A DNA stretch of 15,856 nt. Origin: Candidatus Niyogiibacteriota bacterium. Lineage in GTDB: Bacteria > Patescibacteriota > Minisyncoccia > HO2-45-28. Of this stretch, positions 1-7,516 are shown piece after piece. The notes beneath the pieces were generated by a model. The model ran no database searches. It was not told where the DNA came from and was given only the letters and a program-made list of their open reading frames with translations. Location of the stretch: positions 1 through 15,856 of the forward strand of contig JACOVJ010000010.1 of NCBI GenBank assembly GCA_016177385.1, in the 5' to 3' direction. Position 1 is the first letter of the stretch; every line of letters begins with the position of its first letter. Both the position numbers and the translations under genes were made by a program.

Positions 1-740
1 TCCGAGATCAATTGATGCCTGACCGAATCATGGAATAATTCGCGGATACGCTCCTTCGCTTCGCCGCGCGATTTGAAATTCTCAAAATCGTCCGGCCGCC
101 AATATTCCTTGTCCTCCAATCGGCCATCCTTCAGGCGCAAAAAGTGCGCCGGCAACACTTTCCGGACGCCCTCAAACATCGTGTGCGGAGCGGGCACATA
201 CAATACCTGGAAATACAGGTTCGCCGCCGCGCGGTCCGCCAACCGCGGAATGTCGTGGCACAAAATCGCTTTGATCTCGGATGAAAAGATGAATCGTGTT
301 CCGTCCCAAAAATAATAGAGGGGCTTCACGCCGACGCGGTCGCGCGCAAGGAATAATTCATTCTTTTCGGTATCCCAAACGGCGAACGCGAAAATGCCGT
401 TGAACCGCGCGAGGCATTCCTCGCCCCATTTCTCGTATGCCGCGAGGATCACCTCCGTATCGCTTTCGGTGCGGAACGGATAGGTGCCGCGCAATTCCCC
501 CTTCAACTCCCGATAATTATAGATCTCCCCGCTGAAAACAATGGTGCGTTTCTCGTCCGCACTTTTCATGGGTTGTGCGCCCGCCGGCGAAAGGTCGATG
601 ATGGAGAGCCGGTTGTGTCCAAGCGTCATGCGATCATGCAAAAATTCCCCGTCGCCATCCGGCCCGCGGTGCCGCGCGGCATCGTTCATCGCACGAATCA
701 GACGCACGTCGGAAAAATTAAATCCGTTGATGGCGCACAT
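1..740 (-). CDS. asnB: Asparagine synthetase, glutamine-hydrolysing (3'-truncated by window edge)
   Basis: The 246 visible residues are the N-terminal glutaminase (class II Ntn amidotransferase) domain. The start gives M-C-A-I-N-G, which exposes Cys2 as the nucleophile after Met removal. RGPDG follows at residues 25-29, then HNRLSIIDLS, GEIYN and ARDRVGVKPLYY, all hallmarks of the AsnB family. The window ends at HQLISD, just before the expected SGGLDS ATP-pyrophosphatase loop, so the synthetase half lies outside. The enzyme transfers glutamine-derived ammonia to aspartate; relatives in polysaccharide clusters can instead amidate a sugar carboxylate. The start codon overlaps the upstream glycosyltransferase gene by 23 bp, and no clear Shine-Dalgarno precedes it, so translational coupling is likely. 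As last visible gene of a glycan operon it may act on a surface sugar, but plain asparagine synthesis cannot be excluded. Confidence 0.93.
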   Translation of the reverse strand, partial: MCAINGFNFSDVRLIRAMNDAARHRGPDGDGEFLHDRMTLGHNRLSIIDLSPAGAQPMKSADEKRTIVFSGEIYNYRELKGELRGTYPFRTESDTEVILAAYEKWGEECLARFNGIFAFAVWDTEKNELFLARDRVGVKPLYYFWDGTRFIFSSEIKAILCHDIPRLADRAAANLYFQVLYVPAPHTMFEGVRKVLPAHFLRLKDGRLEDKEYWRPDDFENFKSRGEAKERIRELFHDSVRHQLIS

Positions 741-2118
741 AATGGACGACGCGGCCCTTTAAATGCCAGAATCCGGCCGCGGCAAATACGAAGATAAAGG
801 TATCGAATGGTACCCGATAGCGGATGGTCCATGCGGGGATCGAGAAAAGGAAGAAATAACCGAGAATCATCAAAAGGAAAAGAGCGGGCTCCCGCTGCAC
901 AACATATCTTCTCCCGTTCCATGCCAAAAATCCAAGCGAAAGGAAGATAACGGACCAGATGGCCTTACCCACGATCCACATGGACAGCAGGACCGGCGGC
1001 TTGCTCTTCATAATGGAAAGAATGCTGGGCCCTCCGTTCGCCAACGCATCAATGATATTCACCGAGGCAACGGGGCACTGATACCTGCATAACCAGTTTC
1101 CGAATTCCGTGAATCCGTCATTAAAAAAATACCGTATGCTGCCCAGCGCCGCATATTTCGCGATCGTCGCGGGTTCGATCTCTGAAAGAAGCGGCATAAA
1201 AAGCCGCCGCATCTCGATATTCACGCACTTTCCGTCGAAATTTTCGGAAAGTTTGGCGGGTGTACACATCGCGCTCAGCGTCTCCATCGCGTCGTGGAAC
1301 GAAATATCATTCTGCCACGCGTAGAGCTGCCCGATATGCAAATAATACATATTAATGATATCGGCGGTCGTGAAATGCCAATCGCCGAAGATCAGCTTGT
1401 TGCGCAACGACCACGGGAATAAGACCGCGGAAAATATCACGGCAAACAAAAATGTATTCAGGACAAGCTTTTTAAAATTAAAGCGGACGAGGACCGAGTA
1501 CCCGAGCGCGGCAAAAACAAGATACAACGCGATCGGCCGCGTCAAAGCGGCGAATGAAAAAAGCGCCATCGCCAGCATGAAAAGTCGGGTGGAATTCGAC
1601 CGGAGATAGCGCAAAAAATAGTAGACGCCGAATATGAGCAAAAACAAGAATACCGTCTCCGAAAAAACGCTGTTCGCTAGGATGAATACGAGGGGGTTGG
1701 AGAGGAATGCCGATCCCGCGATGAGGGCGACCGAACGCGAATTCCACAAAAAGTCCGTGATCCAATATACGCCGATGGCGCTGATATAGGACAAAAAAAT
1801 CTGAAACACCAAAAGGACTCCGATGCCGCCGAATACCTTTGCAAACGCCCCGACCACCAGCGGATACGCGGGAGTGCGGAAGCGATCGGGTATGAATGGC
1901 GCCTGTTCCATGCGGGAAAAGACACCCCGCTCAACCATATTGGTCGCCAATGTATAATACTCGCGGGCATCCGTCGTTAAGCGCCTCGGATCCAAATTTC
2001 CACGGGAATAGGTGACCGAAAATACGATGCTGTTGATAATGAGGCAAAGAAAAAAAAGGACGATAAAGTCCCGATAGGTGCTCAAAAACCATGAGAATCT
2101 CAAACGATTCATCCCCAT
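718..2118 (-). CDS. Polytopic GT-C (PMT/ArnT-like, GT39-type) glycosyltransferase
   Basis: This 466-residue protein has many hydrophobic segments. The first membrane span is at about residues 17-36, and spans recur to the C-terminus. After the first span comes an exoplasmic loop with D50-A-R-E53-Y-Y and then RTPAYP at 81-86, the D/E plus R-x-P-x-YP arrangement of the PMT/ArnT superfamily. LTRP (about 190) and PWSLRN (about 235) match equivalent motifs in the two other GT-C proteins of this operon. Such enzymes take sugar from a polyprenyl-phosphate donor and place it on a glycan, lipid or protein on the outer membrane face. The donor and acceptor here are unknown. The gene starts 6 bp after the GT2 stop and overlaps asnB by 23 bp. 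A second ATG (codon 3, at 2112) is an equally possible start; neither has a convincing Shine-Dalgarno. Confidence 0.85.
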   Translation of the reverse strand: MGMNRLRFSWFLSTYRDFIVLFFLCLIINSIVFSVTYSRGNLDPRRLTTDAREYYTLATNMVERGVFSRMEQAPFIPDRFRTPAYPLVVGAFAKVFGGIGVLLVFQIFLSYISAIGVYWITDFLWNSRSVALIAGSAFLSNPLVFILANSVFSETVFLFLLIFGVYYFLRYLRSNSTRLFMLAMALFSFAALTRPIALYLVFAALGYSVLVRFNFKKLVLNTFLFAVIFSAVLFPWSLRNKLIFGDWHFTTADIINMYYLHIGQLYAWQNDISFHDAMETLSAMCTPAKLSENFDGKCVNIEMRRLFMPLLSEIEPATIAKYAALGSIRYFFNDGFTEFGNWLCRYQCPVASVNIIDALANGGPSILSIMKSKPPVLLSMWIVGKAIWSVIFLSLGFLAWNGRRYVVQREPALFLLMILGYFFLFSIPAWTIRYRVPFDTFIFVFAAAGFWHLKGRVVHYVRHQRI

Positions 2119-2124
2119 ACGTTT

Positions 2125-2850
2125 TTATTTATTTTTCTCCAGAAGCTTCTTTTCGAGCAGACAGTGGAAAATCGTGAGGATATACAATTGACCCATGTGC
2201 CAAAGCTTGAAATTTGATTCTCCGGCTCGGCGCCCTCTCCAGCTGTTCGGCACCACTCGGAATGTATATCCTCGCGAGATCGCCTTGAGCACCAATTCCG
2301 GCGTAAAGTTGAAATACCGGCCTATATAGGGCTGTGTTCCTTCGATAACAGATCGTCTATATAACTTGAATGCGTTCGTATAATCGTTATATTTCGAGCG
2401 GAACAAAACCCTGATCACGAGATTACACGCCCGATTCAAAATATATTTTATCCACGGGTATCCGGTGATCGCGCCTCCCCGCACGAACCGTGACCCGAAC
2501 ACGCAATCCACTCCCTCCCGTTCCATGGTCCGGAAATACAGAACCAGATCCTCCGGTGAATCACTGTCGTCCCCCATGTAGAATGTAACCGCATCTCCGG
2601 AAAAAACCTCCAGTCCGTGGCGCAATGCGAGGCCGAAACCATGCGGCGCGGGTTTATCGATATATCGCATCGTGGGAATTTCCCGCATCAATGCTTTTAA
2701 AATTTCCTCCGTCCGATCGGAAGAGGCGCGGTAAATCACCACCATTTCATGGTCGATCTTTTCCGCGACCAACAGCCGATAGAGATCGCGCAGTGCTTTT
2801 TCTATACAACCCTCCTCATTATAGGCAGGAATGATGACAGATAGTTTCAT
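2125..2850 (-). CDS. GT2 glycosyltransferase, DPM1/polyprenyl-phosphate sugar transferase type, with altered nucleotide-binding motif
   Basis: This 241-residue protein has a GT-A fold opening SVIIPAYNEEGCIE, later FGSRF, and a conserved stretch around residues 145-190 (NDYTNAFKLYRRSVIEG). This is the layout of dolichol-phosphate-mannose-synthase-like GT2 enzymes, which transfer sugar from a nucleotide donor to a polyprenyl phosphate on the cytosolic face. No membrane span is evident. Oddly, the motif that normally reads V-D-D-G/N-S is I39-Y-R-A-S43, losing both aspartates, and the DxD position is M92-G-D94, keeping only the second aspartate. The other GT2 of this operon has intact DDGS and DAD. 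The start overlaps the upstream GT-C stop as ATGA, and the stop lies 6 bp before the next GT-C gene. It could use an unusual donor or be impaired in catalysis. Confidence 0.88.
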   Translation of the reverse strand: MKLSVIIPAYNEEGCIEKALRDLYRLLVAEKIDHEMVVIYRASSDRTEEILKALMREIPTMRYIDKPAPHGFGLALRHGLEVFSGDAVTFYMGDDSDSPEDLVLYFRTMEREGVDCVFGSRFVRGGAITGYPWIKYILNRACNLVIRVLFRSKYNDYTNAFKLYRRSVIEGTQPYIGRYFNFTPELVLKAISRGYTFRVVPNSWRGRRAGESNFKLWHMGQLYILTIFHCLLEKKLLEKNK

Positions 2851-4175
2851 GATTTTTTAGATGATTCCCTCGGAAAATTTGCGTGCCGCATATAGGCGGC
2901 GCCCAAACCCGCCAAAAACACCACCGACGGCAAAAGAATCAAATGAAGACGCCCCGATGCGATGCCAAAATTCATAAAATTGCTGGAAAAAATGATGCCG
3001 CCGAACAGACCCATCATCGCGAATTCCCTTCTTTTATACAGAAAAACAAAGCCCGCAACGGCCATGATCGCGATGAAACCCAAAACAACAGAATACCATT
3101 GATGGGACATTTTCGCAAATGCCGCCCATGCCGGCGACCGGGCCTTTCCGGCTCCCGCTACCGCATTATGTAAAATACCGACGCTATCTTTATAATCGAC
3201 CGGCGCCCAAAAATGATACATGCCGAGCACGTTCGTTTTTATGAACGAGAAAACCGGCACGGTCGCACGCAAATTTTTAACGGTTTCTTCGGTATCGTGA
3301 AAACCGGCCGCCGTCCACCCATGGAATACGCAACCCTGCCTGCCCTTGGAATCCGTGATACGGCTCTCGCACGCCCACGCCGGGTCCGCCCTCCCTTTCC
3401 CGAATGTCAGAATATAATCGACCGGTTCTGCAACCGATAAAATGGGCTTACCCACGAGCCGTTCGTTTCTCACTATCCACGGCGATACGACCAGTCCCGC
3501 CATCACTGCAAAAATGCCGATGCCGATGAGCTTGGATTTAAAAGGCTGCCGATACAGCAGAAGAAAAAGAAAAAAGCCGGGAATCCATAACAATCCGGCA
3601 GGACGCGTCAAAAGCGCACACCCGAAACAGGCCGCAGCACCCGCAATGTGGGTCCTGCCGAGCATCCTCGGATACAGCAATAAAAATATCGCGAGTGACG
3701 TCAGAAATATGAAAAGCGACTCGGTCATGGTTTCGAGCGACCAGAACCAGATACGCGGCTCGATCAATAAAAATAGAGAGAAGACGAGCGGAACGATCCT
3801 CGAAACCCCAAACTGATAACGATGCAGTAGTTTGAAAAACAACCAGACAGAGATGATGATCATCAGCTGCTGCAGCAAAATCGCCATATGTCCGTTTTTA
3901 TCGAGCGAAAATGTCGCCGAAAGGAACAACGGATACAAGGGAGTGCGAAAAAGATCCGGAACATAGGGGGGCTTCTCTGCGATGCTGAACCCGTTACCCG
4001 CAAGCGTATTCAATCCCAGATTCCGGTATTCCAACGGATCCTGAACGGGGGACGGTGAAATATCTTTTACATACAATAACGCGGCCGTTCCGATCTTTGC
4101 GACGATGATGAGCCCGATGGCAACCATAAGGAAATAATAGGCGAGGATCTCGATTTTTTTTGTGTATGCGATCAT
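2847..4175 (-). CDS. Polytopic GT-C (PMT/ArnT-like, GT39-type) glycosyltransferase
   Basis: This is a 442-residue multi-span membrane protein. The start at 4175 forms an ATGA overlap with the GT4 stop; an upstream extension to 4328 would only read through the GT4 gene and adds charged non-membrane sequence, so I reject it. The first span is at about residues 10-35. D46-P-L-E49-Y then RTPLYP (77-82) form the catalytic-loop signature seen in PMT/ArnT enzymes. LTRP and SPWIVRN match the other GT-C proteins of the operon. The expected role is extracytoplasmic transfer of sugar from a polyprenyl-phosphate carrier; acceptor unknown. A loop at about residues 240-275 contains two cysteines (C-ESRITDSKGRQG-C) that could form a disulfide outside the cell. 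The 3' end overlaps the following GT2 gene by four bases (ATGA), which suggests the pair is made in fixed proportion. Confidence 0.86.
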   Translation of the reverse strand: MIAYTKKIEILAYYFLMVAIGLIIVAKIGTAALLYVKDISPSPVQDPLEYRNLGLNTLAGNGFSIAEKPPYVPDLFRTPLYPLFLSATFSLDKNGHMAILLQQLMIIISVWLFFKLLHRYQFGVSRIVPLVFSLFLLIEPRIWFWSLETMTESLFIFLTSLAIFLLLYPRMLGRTHIAGAAACFGCALLTRPAGLLWIPGFFLFLLLYRQPFKSKLIGIGIFAVMAGLVVSPWIVRNERLVGKPILSVAEPVDYILTFGKGRADPAWACESRITDSKGRQGCVFHGWTAAGFHDTEETVKNLRATVPVFSFIKTNVLGMYHFWAPVDYKDSVGILHNAVAGAGKARSPAWAAFAKMSHQWYSVVLGFIAIMAVAGFVFLYKRREFAMMGLFGGIIFSSNFMNFGIASGRLHLILLPSVVFLAGLGAAYMRHANFPRESSKKS

Positions 4176-5404
4176 ATCCGGGCGCGCTCGGGATGCGTGA
4201 ATATACCATCGAATCCGGCGCCGATGATCGCATCGAGTTTCATGCGGGAAAACAGTTGGTTCGAAAGCAAAAGCGCGTTTTTTGAAAGCTTTTCCCGCAA
4301 CCCGATATCCCGCAACCGGAGCAGGCATCCGACAAATTCATCCGGCGTTTCCGCCAGAAGCACCGACTCATCTCCGCGGAACGGATAATCCGCAAGCCCG
4401 CGCGATGATGTGACGGTCGGAATGCCCCGCGACAGCGGTTCGAATATTTTCTGCTGCATGCCGGCGCCGAAGAGCGAGGGCACCAACGCGATGTCCATCC
4501 GATCCGTGAACGACTCCCAGTCCTCCACGAATCCGTCGTGCCGCACCGGTCCGCGAATGTCGTGCGCAGTATCGCTCGGCACTTTATTGCCGGTGATGTG
4601 AAATATGAATGCGCCGGGCGCATGCCGCTCCAATTCGGGCGCGATCTTTCGCACGATGAATTCGAGCGCCTCGCGGTTATGCGAAACCGTATACGTGGAC
4701 CCCGCAAAAAAAACATGCAGAGGCCGTTCGTCGTGGATCGTGCGATTCTCGCTCAGGTATTTTGGCAGACTCCGGAGCGGCAACGTCGATGCGCGTCGCG
4801 CGCCCATCCGGCGGTAGATCGCTTCCTCGCGCGGCGTGATGGCGAAGAGCCAGTCGCTTTTTCGCACCGTCAGCCACTCGCTCAGGAATTTCGGAAGGGA
4901 TTTTATCACATTGACGAATGTGCGGCCGTCTTCCTGTAAAAAATGGACCGGCTCAAAATTGAGCGAACGCGTCACGACAGGAATGCGCATTTTACGGACG
5001 ACGGAATAGAGCGGCCACAGATACGTGTAATCGAACCACACCGCATCCGGCCGCCACTCCCGAAGCACGCGCACAAAACGAGAACGCGTCTCCGGATGGG
5101 AATATTCGTACGCCGCGCCGTCCCAATACGGCGGCCAGAACAAACGGCGAAGATAAAAATATGCGCCGCCGGACCATGAGCGCTTTTTTTCGCGCTCATA
5201 ACCGACGAGCTCGACCGGAATTCCGGAATCCCGCGAAAACCGCGCGATCGATCCGCGGTCCTGAAATTGGAACGCTTTCGCAAAAACACGGACATCGAAG
5301 CCCAATCGCTTCAGCTGCTTCATTCCCTCCAATCGGTCCTGTTCGCACGCTCCGGCATCCGGCAGGGGAAACCGCGGCGTAACCAATAAAATTTTCTTCG
5401 GCAT
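4172..5404 (-). CDS. GT4-family (GT-B fold) glycosyltransferase
   Basis: This 410-residue protein has no membrane spans. The N-terminal half (MPKKILLVTPRFPLPDAGA, then a polar helical region) fits the acceptor-binding Rossmann domain of GT-B enzymes (Glyco_trans_4 type). The C-terminal half (about residues 225-375) has FFAGSTYTVSHNREAL, HDGFVEDW, and GAGMQQKIFEPLSRGIPTV. That last stretch is the nucleotide-sugar-binding E-containing motif of GT4 (compare G-x-x-x-K-I-x-E-x-x-x-x-G-x-P-V). Such enzymes act in the cytosol, retain donor stereochemistry, and extend lipid-linked glycans. Substrates cannot be told from sequence. The start at 5404 is chosen because homology begins there and it lies 4 bp after the upstream GT2 stop; an extension to 5548 would overlap that gene. 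The stop overlaps the next gene as ATGA. Confidence 0.9.
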   Translation of the reverse strand: MPKKILLVTPRFPLPDAGACEQDRLEGMKQLKRLGFDVRVFAKAFQFQDRGSIARFSRDSGIPVELVGYEREKKRSWSGGAYFYLRRLFWPPYWDGAAYEYSHPETRSRFVRVLREWRPDAVWFDYTYLWPLYSVVRKMRIPVVTRSLNFEPVHFLQEDGRTFVNVIKSLPKFLSEWLTVRKSDWLFAITPREEAIYRRMGARRASTLPLRSLPKYLSENRTIHDERPLHVFFAGSTYTVSHNREALEFIVRKIAPELERHAPGAFIFHITGNKVPSDTAHDIRGPVRHDGFVEDWESFTDRMDIALVPSLFGAGMQQKIFEPLSRGIPTVTSSRGLADYPFRGDESVLLAETPDEFVGCLLRLRDIGLREKLSKNALLLSNQLFSRMKLDAIIGAGFDGIFTHPERARI

Positions 5405-5408
5405 GGCA

Positions 5409-6107
5409 TTATGCAAAACAATTGAACCGAATGATGTGCCAGACCGCCGCAAGCCCGTCTTTCCAATTGATCTTTTTCCCCTCTTCGTATGTTCGGCCGT
5501 AATAGGAGATGCCGACCTCATATACACGCCACTTCCCGCGCGCCACACGCGCTGTTAATTCGGGCTCGATGCCGAATCGCCGCGAGACCAGTTTCTCTTT
5601 GAAGCCATCCACGACCTCCCGACGAAAAACCTTATAACAGGTCTCCATGTCCGTCAGATTCAAGCCGGTGAAAATGTTGGAGAGAACGGTCAGGAAGCGG
5701 TTCGCAAAATAATGAAAAGCATACAGCACCCGATGCGGCTCCCCCCCGACGAATCGCGACCCGTACACGACATCCGCATGTCCCGAAAGAATCGGGGCGA
5801 TGAGCCGCGGATAGTTCGCCGGATCATATTCCAGATCCGCATCCTGAATGATCACCATGTCACCGGTCGCATACCGGAATCCGGTCTGCACGGCGCCGCC
5901 TTTTCCTAAATTGTGTTCATGAAAAATAGAGCGGATTCCCTCGGCATCTTTCAGAATATCGCGCGTCCCGTCGTTCGAACCGTCATCAATGACAATGATC
6001 TCCTTGTCGACGCCCGCAAGCGGCACCTCCCTGACCTTCGCCAAAAGTTCGCGAATGGTCTTCTTTTCATTATATGAGGGAATGATGATGGATAATTTTT
6101 TTTGCAT
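5409..6107 (-). CDS. GT2 glycosyltransferase, DPM1-like
   Basis: This 232-residue GT-A protein opens KLSIIIPSYNEKKTI. It has the intact nucleotide-binding DDGSNDGT at residues 41-48, the metal-binding DAD at 89-91 (QDADLEYDP), then YGSRF and a conserved METCYKVFRREV. This is the core catalytic set of dolichol-phosphate mannose/glucose synthase-like enzymes, with no C-terminal membrane anchor. It probably loads a sugar from a nucleotide donor onto polyprenyl phosphate on the inner membrane face, giving a donor for GT-C enzymes such as its immediate upstream neighbour. The start at 6107 lies 1 bp after that neighbour's stop; earlier in-frame starts would overlap it and lack homology. No Shine-Dalgarno is visible, so translation is probably coupled. 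Confidence 0.92.
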   Translation of the reverse strand: MQKKLSIIIPSYNEKKTIRELLAKVREVPLAGVDKEIIVIDDGSNDGTRDILKDAEGIRSIFHEHNLGKGGAVQTGFRYATGDMVIIQDADLEYDPANYPRLIAPILSGHADVVYGSRFVGGEPHRVLYAFHYFANRFLTVLSNIFTGLNLTDMETCYKVFRREVVDGFKEKLVSRRFGIEPELTARVARGKWRVYEVGISYYGRTYEEGKKINWKDGLAAVWHIIRFNCFA

Positions 6108-6108
6108 A

Positions 6109-7437
6109 TCACTGAAAGATGGGCGCGAGCCGTTCATAGACCGTCTGCCAGAATACCACGACATCAATGGCGCTCACCGCCAAAAGAACGCCTCCGGCCA
6201 ACAGCAGCGGCTTCTGCGCCGCCCGATGGTCGCGCCACCCCCTGACCACGAAATACGCGCTAAAGAGCGCCAAAAACGGATAGATCTGGAACCGATACCG
6301 CGATTCCACGACTGCGGGAAGCAATGCGACCGGAGCCGCGAGCGCGAAACCCGCCAGATAGTAAAACAGCTTTTTCCGCTCATAGAGCGCCATCACCAAT
6401 CCCGAGAATCCGGCGATGAACAGGAATGCGATCGCGACGAGCGACGATGCGATGAAAACCGCCTGACCGATCCCCTGCTGATAGAACCAAAAACCCATCG
6501 GACGGATCAAGCTGAAATATCTCACCATGCGGAGCAAAACGAGCTTCACCATAACAAACGGATGCTCGAGTGTAAACGCCCAAAAATGGCTGCGTGCGGC
6601 ATCTTTGAACCCTTCATAACCGTAGGTCGTGGTGTACTGCGAGGCCGGATTATATCCCTCGCTCAACTGACCGCCGCTGGAAACGAGCGTATTTCCGATC
6701 CAGATATTATATTCGCCGATCATGGTCGTCAGTACGACTTGATGGTAGATCTGATAGTTCCGCACGACCCACGGCGTGAGCGTAAGAGCGAGAACCGCCG
6801 CAAAAACCGCGAGCGCCGCATACCGCCGCCGGAATGCATAAAAAATGGCGATGATCGGCAGGAAAAAAAGGACCGGAGGACGGGCGAGGATCGCGCCCCC
6901 CATCACAAATCCAAAAAGACCCCCCAACCATAACCGGTCGGGCCGTTCCCAAACCTTCACGAATAAAAAGATGGCGAGCGTCACCAAAAAAAGATACAGC
7001 GTTTCGGTCATGAGCATTGCCGAGATCTCGATCAGGTCCGGATGCAGCCCGAAGATCGCCGCCGTCGCAAGACCGATAACCGCGCCACTTTCCAGAAAAA
7101 CACTCCGCGCGATCAGGAAAAGTAATAGCGCGGTCGCGGCATGCAACAGCGCCTGCACGAACCAGACCGCCTCATAGTGATGCCCCGCGACCGCATAGAT
7201 CCCCGCCAAAAAATATTCATACACCGGACCTGCGCGGGAAATGGAATTATCGAATAAAATATTCTCGGAGTTCCTCTCTACAAATCCCTTTCCCGCGAGG
7301 ATATTCAGCGCGATCGTATCGTATGCCGCGGCATCGACCGCCGGCCTGATATGAAAATAAAGTGAATATGCCATGGGCGCGGCAAAAGCCGCCGCAAGAA
7401 TTGCGAATAAAGCCCATCGACGATTCGCTATTGACAT
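6109..7437 (-). CDS. Polytopic GT-C (PMT/ArnT-like, GT39-type) glycosyltransferase, first gene of operon
   Basis: This 442-residue membrane protein has a first span at about residues 8-28 and many later spans. D35-A-A-A-Y39 followed by an LAGKGF loop and a divergent R-A-G-P-V-Y (68-73) correspond to the DxxxY and RTPxYP motifs of the other two GT-C proteins here. LARPP (about 182) and TPWVVRN (about 217) are also shared. The function is inferred as extracytoplasmic sugar transfer from a polyprenyl-phosphate donor. The ATG at 7437 is preferred; an in-frame TTG at 7467 would add ten residues and overlap the promoter-like TACAAT. There is no Shine-Dalgarno. It is the first gene after the gmd terminator and so probably has its own promoter. 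The RTPxYP motif has diverged more than in the paralogues, so it may use a different donor or acceptor. Confidence 0.86.
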   Translation of the reverse strand: MSIANRRWALFAILAAAFAAPMAYSLYFHIRPAVDAAAYDTIALNILAGKGFVERNSENILFDNSISRAGPVYEYFLAGIYAVAGHHYEAVWFVQALLHAATALLLFLIARSVFLESGAVIGLATAAIFGLHPDLIEISAMLMTETLYLFLVTLAIFLFVKVWERPDRLWLGGLFGFVMGGAILARPPVLFFLPIIAIFYAFRRRYAALAVFAAVLALTLTPWVVRNYQIYHQVVLTTMIGEYNIWIGNTLVSSGGQLSEGYNPASQYTTTYGYEGFKDAARSHFWAFTLEHPFVMVKLVLLRMVRYFSLIRPMGFWFYQQGIGQAVFIASSLVAIAFLFIAGFSGLVMALYERKKLFYYLAGFALAAPVALLPAVVESRYRFQIYPFLALFSAYFVVRGWRDHRAAQKPLLLAGGVLLAVSAIDVVVFWQTVYERLAPIFQ

Positions 7438-7446
7438 ATCATGATT

Positions 7447-7452
7447 ATTGTA
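7447..7452 (-). promoter_or_regulatory. Possible -10 element (TACAAT) for the glycosyltransferase operon
   Basis: On the minus strand TACAAT lies 9 nt upstream of the ATG at 7437, in the short gap after the gmd terminator where a promoter is expected. No good -35 is present at 16-18 bp spacing. A start about 7 nt downstream would leave almost no 5' leader, consistent with the missing Shine-Dalgarno. This is a weak call. Confidence 0.3.
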
Positions 7453-7477
7453 CCCGAAATCACCCAAAAATCCAGCC

Positions 7478-7516
7478 GAAAAGAAAAACCCCCGTCCGCC
7501 AATAGGCGGAGCGGGG
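7478..7516 (-). terminator. Rho-independent terminator downstream of gmd
   Basis: On the minus strand a GC-rich stem of about 11 bp (arms 7505-7516 and 7490-7500, one bulged G, loop TATT) is followed by GTTTTTCTTTT. The hairpin begins directly after the gmd TGA stop. It separates gmd transcription from the glycosyltransferase operon, though partial readthrough is possible. Confidence 0.88.

Noticed and set aside
4176..4328. Upstream extension of the GT-C gene at 2847-4175
   Set aside because: The extra 51 residues are a shadow of the GT4 gene; the ATGA overlap at 4172-4175 is the normal coupled start.
5989..6933. Plus-strand open frame opposite the first GT-C gene
   Set aside because: The translation is rich in R, E and H without a fold signature, and the opposite strand encodes a clear membrane glycosyltransferase.
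7490..7516. Possible attachment site or CRISPR-like repeat
   Set aside because: It is a single GC stem followed by a T-run directly after gmd, which is a standard terminator; there are no spaced copies.
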